DNA of 64,000 bases, from NCBI RefSeq assembly GCF_907163125.1, contig NZ_OU015319.1, positions 1,054,001-1,118,000 on the forward strand, read 5' to 3'. The position numbers were made by a program, and so were the translations under genes. This document shows, one piece after another, positions 49,467-58,697 of this stretch; position 1 is the first letter of the stretch, and each line of letters opens with the position of its first letter. The stretch is from Cloacibacterium caeni. Lineage in GTDB: Bacteria; Bacteroidota; Bacteroidia; Flavobacteriales; Weeksellaceae. The notes below the pieces were generated by a model that worked only from the letters and a program-made list of their open reading frames with translations, ran no database searches and was not told where the DNA came from.

Positions 49467-50834
49467 CTTAGAAAAAATATTCCCCAATACTTCATCATTG
49501 GTAAATTCCCCAGAGATTTCACCCAGATGTTCTAGAGCATTTCTAAGTTCGTACGCTAATAATTCAGTAGAAATTTGATGAGTAATGGCTTCTTTTACTT
49601 TATAAACCGCGTCAATAGATTTTTGAAGAGATTCGTAGTGTCTTTGGTTGGTAATCACCACGTTGCTTTCAGATTTTAGGTGTTCTACATAAGTAGAAAG
49701 TTCATCTTTTAAATCCTGAAGATGAATATTTTCCTTAGCCGAAATTTTCAACAACTCATGCGCAGGAATTTCAGATTGAAGGGTTTTGGCAATGTTTTGT
49801 GCTTTTTCTTCGGCTTGTTCTACTTCATCAATTTTAGTAAGACAAATAATGATTTTCAAATCTTCTCTTGCCAATTCCTGTAGCATGGCAAGGTCGTCTT
49901 TTAAATCGGTAGTTGCAACATCAATCAAATACACCAAAACATCAGCTTGAGCCACTTTTTCTTTGGCTTTTACCACGCCTATTGCTTCTATGGCATCTTC
50001 TGTTTCACGCAAACCAGCGGTATCAATAAGTCGAAAAGCATTTCCTTTGATGTGCAAAACCTCTTCTATCGTATCACGAGTGGTACCTGCAATATCTGAA
50101 ACAATGGCTCTTTCTTCTTTTAAAAGAGCATTCAGTAAAGTAGATTTTCCAGCATTTGGTTTTCCGATAATGGCTACTGCAACTCCACTTTTAATTGCGT
50201 TTCCGTATTGGAAACTGTCAATCAAAGATTTCAGTTTGCTTTCTATTTTTTGAAGCAGTTGTACCAATGCAGTTCTATCTGCAAATTCCACATCTTCTTC
50301 CGCAAAATCTAATTCTAATTCAATCAAAGAAACAAAATTGAGCAAGTCATTTCTCAAAACAGAAATCTCCTGAGAAATGCCACCTTTCAGCTGTTGAAGA
50401 GCTACTTTTCTGGACGCTTCATTCTCCGAAGCAATAAGGTCGGCAATAGATTCGGCTTGACTCAGGTCTATTCTACCGTTCATAAAAGCACGCATGGTAA
50501 ACTCCCCTGCTTTTGCCATTCTTGCACCATTTTTAATCAAGACTTCTAAAATTCTTTTGCCAATATGCGGAGAACCATGGAAAGAAATTTCCACAGAATT
50601 TTCGGTAGTGAAAGATTTGGGAGCCAGAAAGATAGAAACCATTACTTCATCGATGACTTCATCTCCATCTTTGATGAAACCATAATGTACGGTATGAGAT
50701 TTCTGTTGGGTAAGTGCTTTTCCATCAAAGCATTTTTCACAGATTTCTATGGCTTGTTCTCCAGAAACTCTAATAATTCCTATCGCTCCAATTCCATTGG
50801 CAGTAGCGAGTGCACAAATAGTGTCTTGATTCAT
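49449..50834 (-). CDS. mnmE: tRNA uridine-5-carboxymethylaminomethyl modification GTPase MnmE
   Basis: 461 aa, full length. N-terminal TrmE domain (DTICALATANGIGAIGIIRVSG), G1 motif GKPNAGKS (224-231), switch region IAGTTRDTIEE, DTAGLRET as G3, LTKID as G4, and the C-terminal CIGK motif with the catalytic Cys. With MnmG it modifies wobble U34 of tRNAs. The last six codons are provided by the island's att copy. Core chromosomal gene. Confidence 0.97.
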   Translation of the reverse strand: MNQDTICALATANGIGAIGIIRVSGEQAIEICEKCFDGKALTQQKSHTVHYGFIKDGDEVIDEVMVSIFLAPKSFTTENSVEISFHGSPHIGKRILEVLIKNGARMAKAGEFTMRAFMNGRIDLSQAESIADLIASENEASRKVALQQLKGGISQEISVLRNDLLNFVSLIELELDFAEEDVEFADRTALVQLLQKIESKLKSLIDSFQYGNAIKSGVAVAIIGKPNAGKSTLLNALLKEERAIVSDIAGTTRDTIEEVLHIKGNAFRLIDTAGLRETEDAIEAIGVVKAKEKVAQADVLVYLIDVATTDLKDDLAMLQELAREDLKIIICLTKIDEVEQAEEKAQNIAKTLQSEIPAHELLKISAKENIHLQDLKDELSTYVEHLKSESNVVITNQRHYESLQKSIDAVYKVKEAITHQISTELLAYELRNALEHLGEISGEFTNDEVLGNIFSKFCIGK

Positions 50835-50910
50835 GCCACAAAGGTAGTAAAACTTAAAATGCTTTCAAAAAAAGCCTAAAAAGCTTCTTTATATCTATTA
50901 AAAAGACATT

Positions 50911-52020
50911 TTAAATCTTAATATAAATTTTCTTTTTATCTAAAAGATAACCAACACTCCAGCACAAAAGCATGTACACAAAAGAGAATAAAAACGCCCC
51001 AAAATAAGCTCCAAAAGGGGTAAATAAGTTCTCATAAATCCAAGTATAAGAAGCTTGTCCTGCGATAGGAACTCTCCACATGAGCGGAACGATGAGTTCA
51101 GAAAGCAAATAAATCGCCAAGGTATTTTTGCCAAAGACTTCAAAGAAATAAACGCCTTTTTTCTGTTGAACAAAATCAGTGTAATAAAAAATCAAAGCCA
51201 AAATAGAAATCGACAAACCGATGGTGAGCAATACGTAAGAACTCGTCCATAGTTTTTTGTTTATAGCGAAGCCATAATTCCAAAGAAAACCACCTGCAAT
51301 CAAGATAAATCCTACCAAAAGCAATTGGGCAATACCTTCATAACTTCTGCCTTTTTCTTGAATAAATTTACCCGCGAAATAACCTGCAAATACATTTACC
51401 AAACCTGGGAAAGTGCTCAAAAATCCTTCTGGGTCAAAGGCAAAACCTTCGCCATGATAGAGATGACTTTCGCCAAATAGTTGTAAATCTAAGTCCAGAA
51501 CAGGATTGTGCTGCATGTCATAAGGTCCATATCCAATAAAAACGAGCCAATATCCCAACAAAATAATGGCGCTGAGATACAAAGAAAACTTAGGTTTGAA
51601 ATAATATAAAATTAAAGAAGCTAGGCCATAACAAAGCGCAATTCTCTGCAATACCCCTAGAAATCGAGTCTCTACAAAAGGAAAACTTTTGAGATTAAAA
51701 TCTGCATCTACATTGTAAAACGGGAACCAATACATGAGATACCCCAGTAAAAAGATAATGAATGTTCTTTTGAAAATCTTCGTCAAAACTTGCTGTTGAG
51801 ACATTTTTTTCCACTTATCCATTACAAAACTCATAGAGTTTCCTACGGCAAAAAGAAAAGCAGGGAAAACCAAATCTGTAGGCGTAAAACCATTCCACTG
51901 TGCATGAAGCAATGGCGCAAAAGTAGTTCCCCAGTTCCCTGAAGTATTTACAATAATCATAAAACACACCGTCATCCCACGGAAGACATCTAAGGCTAAA
52001 GAACGATTACTCAACTTCAT
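50911..52020 (-). CDS. NagX/HGSNAT-like membrane acyltransferase (DUF5009-type)
   Basis: 369 aa from the ATG at 52018-52020 (MKLSNRSLALDVFRGMTVCFMIIVN). A longer frame to 52110 would begin in repeat DNA. About ten membrane helices, the RSLALDVFRG motif and FTPTDLVFPAFLFAVGNSMSF are typical of the heparan-alpha-glucosaminide N-acetyltransferase-like family. Together with the GH89 gene upstream it suggests handling of alpha-linked GlcNAc/GlcN glycans. The acceptor is not known. Confidence 0.85.
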   Translation of the reverse strand: MKLSNRSLALDVFRGMTVCFMIIVNTSGNWGTTFAPLLHAQWNGFTPTDLVFPAFLFAVGNSMSFVMDKWKKMSQQQVLTKIFKRTFIIFLLGYLMYWFPFYNVDADFNLKSFPFVETRFLGVLQRIALCYGLASLILYYFKPKFSLYLSAIILLGYWLVFIGYGPYDMQHNPVLDLDLQLFGESHLYHGEGFAFDPEGFLSTFPGLVNVFAGYFAGKFIQEKGRSYEGIAQLLLVGFILIAGGFLWNYGFAINKKLWTSSYVLLTIGLSISILALIFYYTDFVQQKKGVYFFEVFGKNTLAIYLLSELIVPLMWRVPIAGQASYTWIYENLFTPFGAYFGAFLFSFVYMLLCWSVGYLLDKKKIYIKI

Positions 52021-52039
52021 AATTTTTTTTATATAGGTT

Positions 52040-52255
52040 TTAGGTATTTTTGGTAATTGGTGATTAGTAATTTGTAATTGGTATTTAGTATTTAGAATTT
52101 CATATCTCATACTTCATACTTCATACTTCATATTTGGTTTGAGGTAATTGGTAATTGGTATTTAGTATTTGGTATTTAGAATTTCATATCTCATACTTCA
52201 TATTTCATATTTCATACTTCATATTTCATATTTGGTTTGAGGTAATTGGTATTAG
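52040..52255. repeat. AT-rich short-unit repeats between the acyltransferase and GH89 genes
   Basis: A unit of about 80 bp built from GGTAATTGGTATTTAGTATT, ATTTCATATCTCATACTTCA and ATTTGGTTTGAGG occurs twice and starts a third time. No gene in 52,021-52,321. The repeats supply the spurious N-terminal extension of the downstream reading frame. Confidence 0.65.
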
Positions 52256-52321
52256 ATATTTTATATTCAAATGAATAATGTGTTATTTTTTCCATTTTTA
52301 CAACTTCACGACTTTGCAACT

Positions 52322-54508
52322 CTACAATTTCAAAACGCTCTCTCCATATTTCTCCCACAATCTCTTAGAAATCTCTAGCGTATTTCCTTTTGGTGTGGAA
52401 GGATAAGTATTCTGCGCTTCCGACCAATCCCATGAAAATTGATTCACTCTTTCTAAAATCAATTGCTCATCTGCATTTCTGCCCTGTTCTACAGCAAGAA
52501 TTGCCTCGTCTATAAAGATTTTCCATCGACCGCCATAATAATCTTTCATGAGTCCAGCAACAGAACGATTGGCATAATCATTAAGATCTCTGCCTTTTTC
52601 TCCCCAGACGCTGATGATTTTTCGGGCATCTCTTTCATAGTAGGCTTTTTCTTGTTCCATATCGGTCATTGCTCTAGCATCGGCAATCCATTTTCCAACC
52701 AAATAATTCGGATTAGAAGCGAGTAGTTCATCAATGTCATCAATAATTTGAAGCATTTCGGCTCCTGTTTTTTTCATTTTAGCGACGTCTTGTTGACGAT
52801 ATGCTTGCGTAAATTGGTCTCTGACTTGATAAAAGTAATTGCCCAAAACTTGTTTGCCAATTGCAGTCAAATCATCTCTGTATTCATCAGTATTGGCTTC
52901 TACGGCAATCAAATGCTTCCATGCGGAAGCAAGGTCATGATTATCGTAGGCAATCTCTGGATTTACCGTCCAATTATAAGCTTTTTCAAAGACAGGTTTT
53001 GAATGCGTTAAATCGCCTTTTCCCACATCAGAGTTTTGGACATATACTTTTTCTGAAAGGATTTCCCAAGCTTTTTCAGCATCTGCATTTTCTTTTCCTG
53101 CTCTGCTTTTGGCATAGGTTTTTACAAAATCTTTCATGCGATGACCTTTTTTCCAAACTTTATCCAAGATAAATTCATACATCACGGGATTATCTCCGAA
53201 ACCTTCCAATGTTGCGCCAATTCCCCATAGATTTTTGCCTCCATTCTGCAATACATGTTCTATTTTTTCATCTGCATCTTTCAGATTTCCATGCAGGGTG
53301 GTATTTCCTCCGAAATTCCCTAAGTAAGACCAAATGTAAGGCTGACCGAAAAAAGAATCGGTGCGTTTCCAAACTTCGGTATGGTCACAGAAATAATCCA
53401 GCATCATCAACTGATCTTGCGGAACAGCTTGCAAATAAGCTTTAATGCGCTCATTCGTCCATTTATTTTGTATATAATAGAAAATCCAACCCATCTGCAA
53501 CCATTTCGCTTTCGGGTCTACATGCGTGAGAGATTCATAAATATGTTGAGAAACTTTCGCCAAATATTCAGGTTCCCAACTTGGAGGGGTAACTTCATTA
53601 AAAGGGTCTATGCCGTAAATGTGGTCGGTACCAAATTCCTTGGTTTGTTCTTTCAAAAAGGCTTCTTGAATTTGTAAAAATAAAGGGTCAAAAGAATCTA
53701 AAAAGTAACTCTGGTATGTTTCGCTGAAATTACCCCATTCTCCAAGGGAAGTGATTTTAGCATGAGGATATTTTTTTAACAATGCTTTAGGAACATGTCC
53801 CGCAAAAGCAGGCAATACAGGTTTCATGTTAAAAGCTCTCGCTCTTGCTAAAATTTTCTTTTGTAATTCGGCTTGACCATCAATCCAAGACATCGGAAGA
53901 GGACCTTCCCAATGATCGATATTCGCCATTCTGTGCCAAGGCAAATAAGCAGGTCCAGTAAAGAAACTTTTAATTTCTTCATCGCTTAAACCAAATTGTT
54001 TCCACACGTTGAGCCAAATTTTTTCTTGCCCCGTAATCGCCAAAGGTAGATTCACGCCATTCAGCGCCATCCAATCGATAAAACGCTCCCAGTCGTGCCA
54101 TTTCCACCAAGGCATGGTATACCCGAAAGTACAATAATTCAAGAAAAAACGATGCGGAACTCTTGCCTCGTTTCGTATTTGTCCTTTAAAAACAGGCATT
54201 TTTGCTGGAACTTTCACCACATTATCTGCATACCAAGACACTGAAACATGACCATACGTTTTGAGGTATTCATTAAAACCTACAGCCATTGCATTGGCAT
54301 TATTGGCAGAAATATGCAGTTTCCCTTTCTTGAATTCCAGCTCGTAATAATCTGGGGAAGTCTTACTTTTTACTTGATGAAAGACTATTTTTTCGGCATA
54401 AGCAGGAGCAATTCTCTGCACCAAACCTTTAGCCGCATCAACATCAGAAGATTGAGCCAGTAAAAACAGAGAAAAAAACGTAAAGAATAGTGCGTTCAGT
54501 TTTGCCAT
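52322..54508 (-). CDS. Alpha-N-acetylglucosaminidase, GH89 family (NAGLU-like)
   Basis: 728 aa with a signal peptide (NALFFTFFSLFLLAQSSDVDA). GH89 features: small N-terminal domain, then the barrel with ALNGVNLPLAITGQEKIWLNVW, YGIDPFNEVTPPSWEP (catalytic acid Glu candidate) and GFGDNPVMYEFILDKVW (nucleophile Glu candidate), and a C-terminal helical domain. Exported, acting on terminal alpha-GlcNAc of host or environmental glycans. It lies about 300 bp upstream of the NagX-like gene. Confidence 0.93.
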   Translation of the reverse strand: MAKLNALFFTFFSLFLLAQSSDVDAAKGLVQRIAPAYAEKIVFHQVKSKTSPDYYELEFKKGKLHISANNANAMAVGFNEYLKTYGHVSVSWYADNVVKVPAKMPVFKGQIRNEARVPHRFFLNYCTFGYTMPWWKWHDWERFIDWMALNGVNLPLAITGQEKIWLNVWKQFGLSDEEIKSFFTGPAYLPWHRMANIDHWEGPLPMSWIDGQAELQKKILARARAFNMKPVLPAFAGHVPKALLKKYPHAKITSLGEWGNFSETYQSYFLDSFDPLFLQIQEAFLKEQTKEFGTDHIYGIDPFNEVTPPSWEPEYLAKVSQHIYESLTHVDPKAKWLQMGWIFYYIQNKWTNERIKAYLQAVPQDQLMMLDYFCDHTEVWKRTDSFFGQPYIWSYLGNFGGNTTLHGNLKDADEKIEHVLQNGGKNLWGIGATLEGFGDNPVMYEFILDKVWKKGHRMKDFVKTYAKSRAGKENADAEKAWEILSEKVYVQNSDVGKGDLTHSKPVFEKAYNWTVNPEIAYDNHDLASAWKHLIAVEANTDEYRDDLTAIGKQVLGNYFYQVRDQFTQAYRQQDVAKMKKTGAEMLQIIDDIDELLASNPNYLVGKWIADARAMTDMEQEKAYYERDARKIISVWGEKGRDLNDYANRSVAGLMKDYYGGRWKIFIDEAILAVEQGRNADEQLILERVNQFSWDWSEAQNTYPSTPKGNTLEISKRLWEKYGESVLKL

Positions 54509-54661
54509 AGTCTACAATTAGGAGGATAAAGATAAAAAATTATTGTCTCAAAAAGATAATTTATAAAAGAAGATTTTTATCATCCCGATTTCAACCACTT
54601 ACTACACTTTTCTGATGCTGCATGAAATGCTTTTAATGCTTAACATTGAAAAAGCAAATGA

Positions 54662-55570
54662 CTATGGAACGTGTTCTAGATATTGCCTTTTAATGTTTTG
54701 TTGCTTCAATATTTCAGAGATAAACGGTTGTATTTCATAGTTGATTTGATCCTCGGTATAATCATTGGCATGAGGAGATTTGATGAGCTGTAACCAAGGT
54801 TTTTTCTCAAATTCAGGGGTTCCAAAAATAATCACGGGTGTACCTTTAGCCAAGGCTACAGTCCCTTTTTTGTTCAGAATCCATTCATCTGCCCAAGTGT
54901 ACATAAAGTAGGCATCTTCTTCTAATAAACGAACACAAGAATGTGAAGCATGATGCCCCGGCAAATCATACTGATGCCAACCGATGCCCAAATAATTATA
55001 CAAATTAAAGTTCCATCTCAGTTTCCAATCAGAATTCACGGTACTGATGGCGACTTCCTTCTTCCAATTGGTAAAGGTAAGTCCCATTTTGGTAGGCGTT
55101 TCTTTTTTGCCCATACTGGTAGGTCCCCACTTGATGAGATTCCCGTTTTCATACAAGGCATAGGCATGAATGGCATAACTGAACATTGCCAATTTCTGAA
55201 TGTTTCTAGCCGCAGAAACGTTTTTAGGAAACGGACTGTAAACTGTAAAATCTTTTTCCATCACATCTGGAACCACTAAGGTATCAGCTCTCCATTTGTT
55301 TTTATAATCCAAACGATTGATGGCTAAAATAGCATGCAGTTCTTCTTGAGAATACTTTTTCTCTAAAGTTATAAAATCTTTATTTTTATTTTTAACCACA
55401 AAAGCATGATACTTTATTTCTTTTTTCACCACCGTATCTTTTTGGACGGTATCTGCTTTCTGTTGGTGCTGAATCGTATCATAATGCACTTCCTCTGCTC
55501 CAGCACTTTTATTGCACTGAACCAACAAGAACACACCGATAAGATAGATAAAGTTTCTAAAACAGTTCAT
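54662..55570 (-). CDS. L,D-transpeptidase (YkuD) lipoprotein
   Basis: 302 aa from the ATG at 55568-55570 (MNCFRNFIYLIGVFLLVQCNKS), which gives a proper lipobox LVQC; the longer frame from 55591 adds seven residues. The YkuD domain ends in HASHSCVRLLEEDA with the catalytic His, Ser and Cys. It cross-links peptidoglycan or anchors proteins at the envelope. It may be the last chromosomal gene before the IS. Confidence 0.9.
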   Translation of the reverse strand: MNCFRNFIYLIGVFLLVQCNKSAGAEEVHYDTIQHQQKADTVQKDTVVKKEIKYHAFVVKNKNKDFITLEKKYSQEELHAILAINRLDYKNKWRADTLVVPDVMEKDFTVYSPFPKNVSAARNIQKLAMFSYAIHAYALYENGNLIKWGPTSMGKKETPTKMGLTFTNWKKEVAISTVNSDWKLRWNFNLYNYLGIGWHQYDLPGHHASHSCVRLLEEDAYFMYTWADEWILNKKGTVALAKGTPVIIFGTPEFEKKPWLQLIKSPHANDYTEDQINYEIQPFISEILKQQNIKRQYLEHVP

Positions 55571-55721
55571 GCTATTAAGATTAAAGACCAATATAATTTT
55601 TATTTTATTGATACCCTAAATTTACGAAAGAAATAGCAGATTATCAAGTATTTGTAGGAAAGATTTATTACAAATGAAAAAGCACGGAGTGTATAGACTG
55701 CACCCAAAAGTTTAGACAAAA

Positions 55722-56510
55722 TTAAACAATATTTTCAAAGGAAAGAGTTCGGTACTGTACCGGACTCTTTCCTTTGAGATTGAGTCTTATTCTATCATTG
55801 TTGTAATAGTGAATGTACTTCACTATTTCCATCTTAAGTTCCTGAATGGAACCAAACTTTCTGGCATAAAACATTTCTGATTTTATCGTTCCAAAAAAGT
55901 TTTCTATCACCGCATTGTCCAAACAGTTTCCTTTTCGGGACATACTTTGAATAATACCTTTTTCTTTTAACAAGTTTTGGTAATGTTTCATTTGATATTG
56001 CCAACCTTGATCAGAATGTAGAATGATGTTTTGTGTAGATTTTACTTTTCTGAATGATTTCTTTAGCATTCTGATGATTTGGCTAAACACAGGTCTTTCA
56101 GATAAGTCAAAACTGACAATTTCACCATTAAATAAATCGATGATTGGAGATAGATAAAGTTTATTACCCGATACATTAAACTCTGTAACATCGGTTGCCC
56201 ATTTCTGATTAGGAGTGTCCGATTTGAAATTCCTCTGTAGAACATTGGGCGCAATTTTCCCTTGCTCTCCCTTGTAAGATTTATATTTCTTCACTCGGAT
56301 AATACTCTTTAAACCTAATATTTTCATAAGTCGTAAAACAGTTTTGTGATTAATCAAAATTCCTTTTTCTTTCAAAAGCAAAGTAATTCTTCTATAGCCC
56401 AACCTTCCTTTGTGACGATGATAAATCTGCTTAATCATTTCTTTTATTTCCGCATATTTATCTTTCATTTGAAAGCGTTTTTGATAGTAATAAAAACTGC
56501 TTCTTGCCAT
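55722..56510 (-). CDS. IS3-family transposase OrfB (DDE), copy 2
   Basis: 262 aa, DDE residues as in copy 1. Differences from copy 1 include Ala for Thr in MFYARKF and Met for Lys in ELKMEIVKY. Apparently intact. Confidence 0.93.
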   Translation of the reverse strand: MARSSFYYYQKRFQMKDKYAEIKEMIKQIYHRHKGRLGYRRITLLLKEKGILINHKTVLRLMKILGLKSIIRVKKYKSYKGEQGKIAPNVLQRNFKSDTPNQKWATDVTEFNVSGNKLYLSPIIDLFNGEIVSFDLSERPVFSQIIRMLKKSFRKVKSTQNIILHSDQGWQYQMKHYQNLLKEKGIIQSMSRKGNCLDNAVIENFFGTIKSEMFYARKFGSIQELKMEIVKYIHYYNNDRIRLNLKGKSPVQYRTLSFENIV

Positions 56511-56551
56511 CGATGTACAATGCAGTAGTACTGCTAAATCAAAGTCCTGCC

Positions 56552-57076
56552 TTAACTCTTCGATGGCTTTGGATTTTTCCTTTCCTGAATTAAGGCGTCT
56601 AACTTTTTTAAAATGGCGTTCTCGGCTTCTAAATAATAAATCCTCTCCAACAGTTCTTCCTCCCTTGTTAAGGGTTTGCCTGTTTTCTTTTTTTTTCGCG
56701 TGTAATTACTCATGGTTTTAGGTCTTCCTCTGGGTATGTTTTCTAAACCTAAAATACCATTTTTTTTGTAATTACGCTGCCAACTAAGAATACTGGACTC
56801 CGCAGGAATATTAAACCTTCTCGACGCTTCTTTTAAACTTAAATTCTCTTTCTCAATTACTGATAAAATCTTTAATTTAAAATCTTTTGTGTAATGCGTA
56901 TTGGAAAGCCGAACAAGTCCTGAAACTCCATAAAGTTCATAAAATTTTATCCATTTACGAACCAAGGAACCACAAACTCCAATGCGTTTTCCTAAATCGT
57001 CTGTTCCAATATCCCCTTTGTGATATCTCTTTATAGCTTTTAATTTAAAGTCTAATGAATATTTACTTTTCCCCAT
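56552..57076 (-). CDS. IS3-family OrfA, copy 2
   Basis: 174 aa from MGKSKYSLDFKLKA. A few substitutions from copy 1: Leu for Val near the start, Ile for Arg in GLENIPRGRPK and Thr for Lys in SNYTRKKKK. The HTH units and leucine-zipper-like end are unchanged. Confidence 0.9.
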   Translation of the reverse strand: MGKSKYSLDFKLKAIKRYHKGDIGTDDLGKRIGVCGSLVRKWIKFYELYGVSGLVRLSNTHYTKDFKLKILSVIEKENLSLKEASRRFNIPAESSILSWQRNYKKNGILGLENIPRGRPKTMSNYTRKKKKTGKPLTREEELLERIYYLEAENAILKKLDALIQERKNPKPSKS

Positions 57077-57131
57077 AAAAAATGCCCCTAAAAAGTGTCT
57101 AACTTTTTGGGGGCAGTCCAATTATTTTTTT

Positions 57132-57660
57132 TCACTTTGATTTGTATTTAAAAGTTAATATTATTTTATTTACTATTTCTTTTGTTTGCATAGTATTCTC
57201 TATTTCTATAACTAAATCATAGTTAGAATCTAAAGTGTAGTCTATCTGATAGGTATTTTCAAACTGTTCTTTAAAACAATTGTTTCTTTGTCTTACCGTT
57301 TCATAGGTTTCATTTTCTCTTTTTTGTTTTTTTCAATCTATCTACAGCATCTTTTTCAGAAATCTTTAGAAATACATGGTATTCATTTTCAATGAATCTA
57401 AATCCTAGACGATAGTCTATCACTAGATTTTCCCGATTATTACAATAGGTTGCAAACTCATTGTCTATTATTTTGTCTAATGAAGGATTTTGAGAACATT
57501 TTGTTTGAAACTCTACAATACTTAATCCTTATTTTTCTGCTTTTTTTCTTACTAGATTGCCTAATGAAATAAATTCATATCCCATTCTTTCTGCCAAAAG
57601 TTTTCCTACTGTTGTTTTTCCTGAAGCTACTTCTTCAGATAATGTAATTTTTGTGTTCAT
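57132..57660 (-). pseudogene. Decayed nucleoside-monophosphate (cytidylate-like) kinase, viperin partner
   Basis: The ATG at 57658-57660 overlaps the viperin stop (ATGA). The frame reads a P-loop-like SEEVASGKTTVGKLLAERMGYEFISLG, where the first P-loop Gly is Glu, then an in-frame TAA (57529-57531, codon 44). It continues as ENLVIDYRLGFRFIEN, which is typical of CMP-kinase-like proteins. A frameshift in an A-rich run at about 57,319-57,333 switches frame to NETYETVRQRNN ... up to TGA at 57132-57134. Prokaryotic viperins are often followed by a nucleotide kinase that supplies their NTP substrate. Confidence 0.8.
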
Positions 57661-58559
57661 TTTTTATAGTTTATTTTTTTATTATCCCAATTATATAATC
57701 CTCCTCTTTTCTGAAACTTTTCATAATTATAGTTCAATTGTTTATACGCACTTTTAATCCCAATCTTTAGAATAGGTTCGCTATACTCTTGAAACCCTTT
57801 TTTATTGGTAAAAAACCTTCCAGAAGGGTCTATCATTGTATAGCTATCCATCATTTCATTATTATTTTCAGAAACCATTATTCCCTCTTCCTTTAGTGAT
57901 TGATGCCGAATAAGAAATTCTTCAAATTGCTCTTTTGATATTTTAAAATCATCGATAAAATCATCATTCTCGCCTTTCATAGGTAATACTTGAAACACTT
58001 TCCAACGTTCTGGTTTTGCATATTTTATGAAATCTAACATAGATTCTTTATAATTAAAGTGATGGATTACAGTATTAATCTTTAGTTTGTAATTGAAGTT
58101 TTTGATGTCATCAATGATTTTTTTATAGTTTTCTACAGATAAAGTTTTTTTACCTGTAATAGCTCTGCCTGATTTAAAATTAGTTTCATCATCTAGACTA
58201 TCAATACTTAAAATTATCCAATCTAAATAATCATGATTTGCAGTAAAAAAATCTTCATTTATTTTTGTGCCATTCGTTACCAACATAGTAGTTAAACCAT
58301 TTTTTTTAGCTTCTTTTATCAATTCAGAAATCCATGGACATAGTGTAGGTTCTCCACCTGCAAAAGTGATTTTTTTAAATCCAATTGCTGCAATTTCCCT
58401 GACCAATTCTAATGATTCTTCTTTCGGTAGGTGACCTTTGGGCAATATTATCTTGGCATCTTGAAAAGTAGCAAAGCAAAACTTACATCTCATATTGCAA
58501 GGTTCCCATAAGTGATAATTTACGGAAGGAATAATGCCTTCTAATTTTTTTATTTTCAT
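57657..58559 (-). CDS. Prokaryotic viperin (antiviral radical SAM enzyme)
   Basis: 300 aa. The radical-SAM cluster motif CNMRCKFC (C21, C25, C28) sits in SVNYHLWEPCNMRCKFCFATFQD, typical of viperins, with GGEPTLCPW (68-76) and a C-terminal domain with KVFQVLPMKGENDD and DPSGRFFTN as in pVips. The enzyme makes 3'-deoxy-3',4'-didehydro ribonucleotides that terminate phage transcription. It overlaps the kinase pseudogene by 4 bp. A terminator separates it from the upstream response-regulator operon, so it should have its own promoter within 58,560-58,626. Confidence 0.88.
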   Translation of the reverse strand: MKIKKLEGIIPSVNYHLWEPCNMRCKFCFATFQDAKIILPKGHLPKEESLELVREIAAIGFKKITFAGGEPTLCPWISELIKEAKKNGLTTMLVTNGTKINEDFFTANHDYLDWIILSIDSLDDETNFKSGRAITGKKTLSVENYKKIIDDIKNFNYKLKINTVIHHFNYKESMLDFIKYAKPERWKVFQVLPMKGENDDFIDDFKISKEQFEEFLIRHQSLKEEGIMVSENNNEMMDSYTMIDPSGRFFTNKKGFQEYSEPILKIGIKSAYKQLNYNYEKFQKRGGLYNWDNKKINYKK

Positions 58560-58626
58560 AATTTGTTTTAACGTTTTTTAACTTTTTGTTATGATTTTAT
58601 TAACATCAAATAAAAGTCCAGAAAAC

Positions 58627-58664
58627 AAAAAAATGCGTTCCCCAATAATATCATAGAGAACGCA
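58627..58664 (-). terminator. Terminator between the response regulator and viperin
   Basis: On the minus strand TGCGTTC/GAACGCA form a 7-bp stem followed by seven T. It ends the hsdR-mcrBC-regulator transcript. Confidence 0.7.
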
Positions 58665-58697
58665 ATAATAAAAGCGGAAAATTGAGCAATGAAATCC

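Larger units (their letters stand above)
55694..57120 (-). mobile_element. IS3-family insertion sequence, copy 2 (no target duplication)
   Basis: 1427 bp, the same length as copy 1 and nearly identical to it, with the same ends (TAGACTGCACCC; TGGACTGCCCCC from the right). The flanking triplets differ (GTA left, ATT right), so no target duplication is seen. This suggests recombination or an adjacent deletion after insertion. The right end lies 11 bp from the stop of the decayed kinase. Confidence 0.92.

Noticed and set aside
52021-52110. N-terminal extension of the acyltransferase to 52110
   Set aside because: The extra residues come from the repeated AT-rich spacer and precede the conserved RSLALDVFRG start region.
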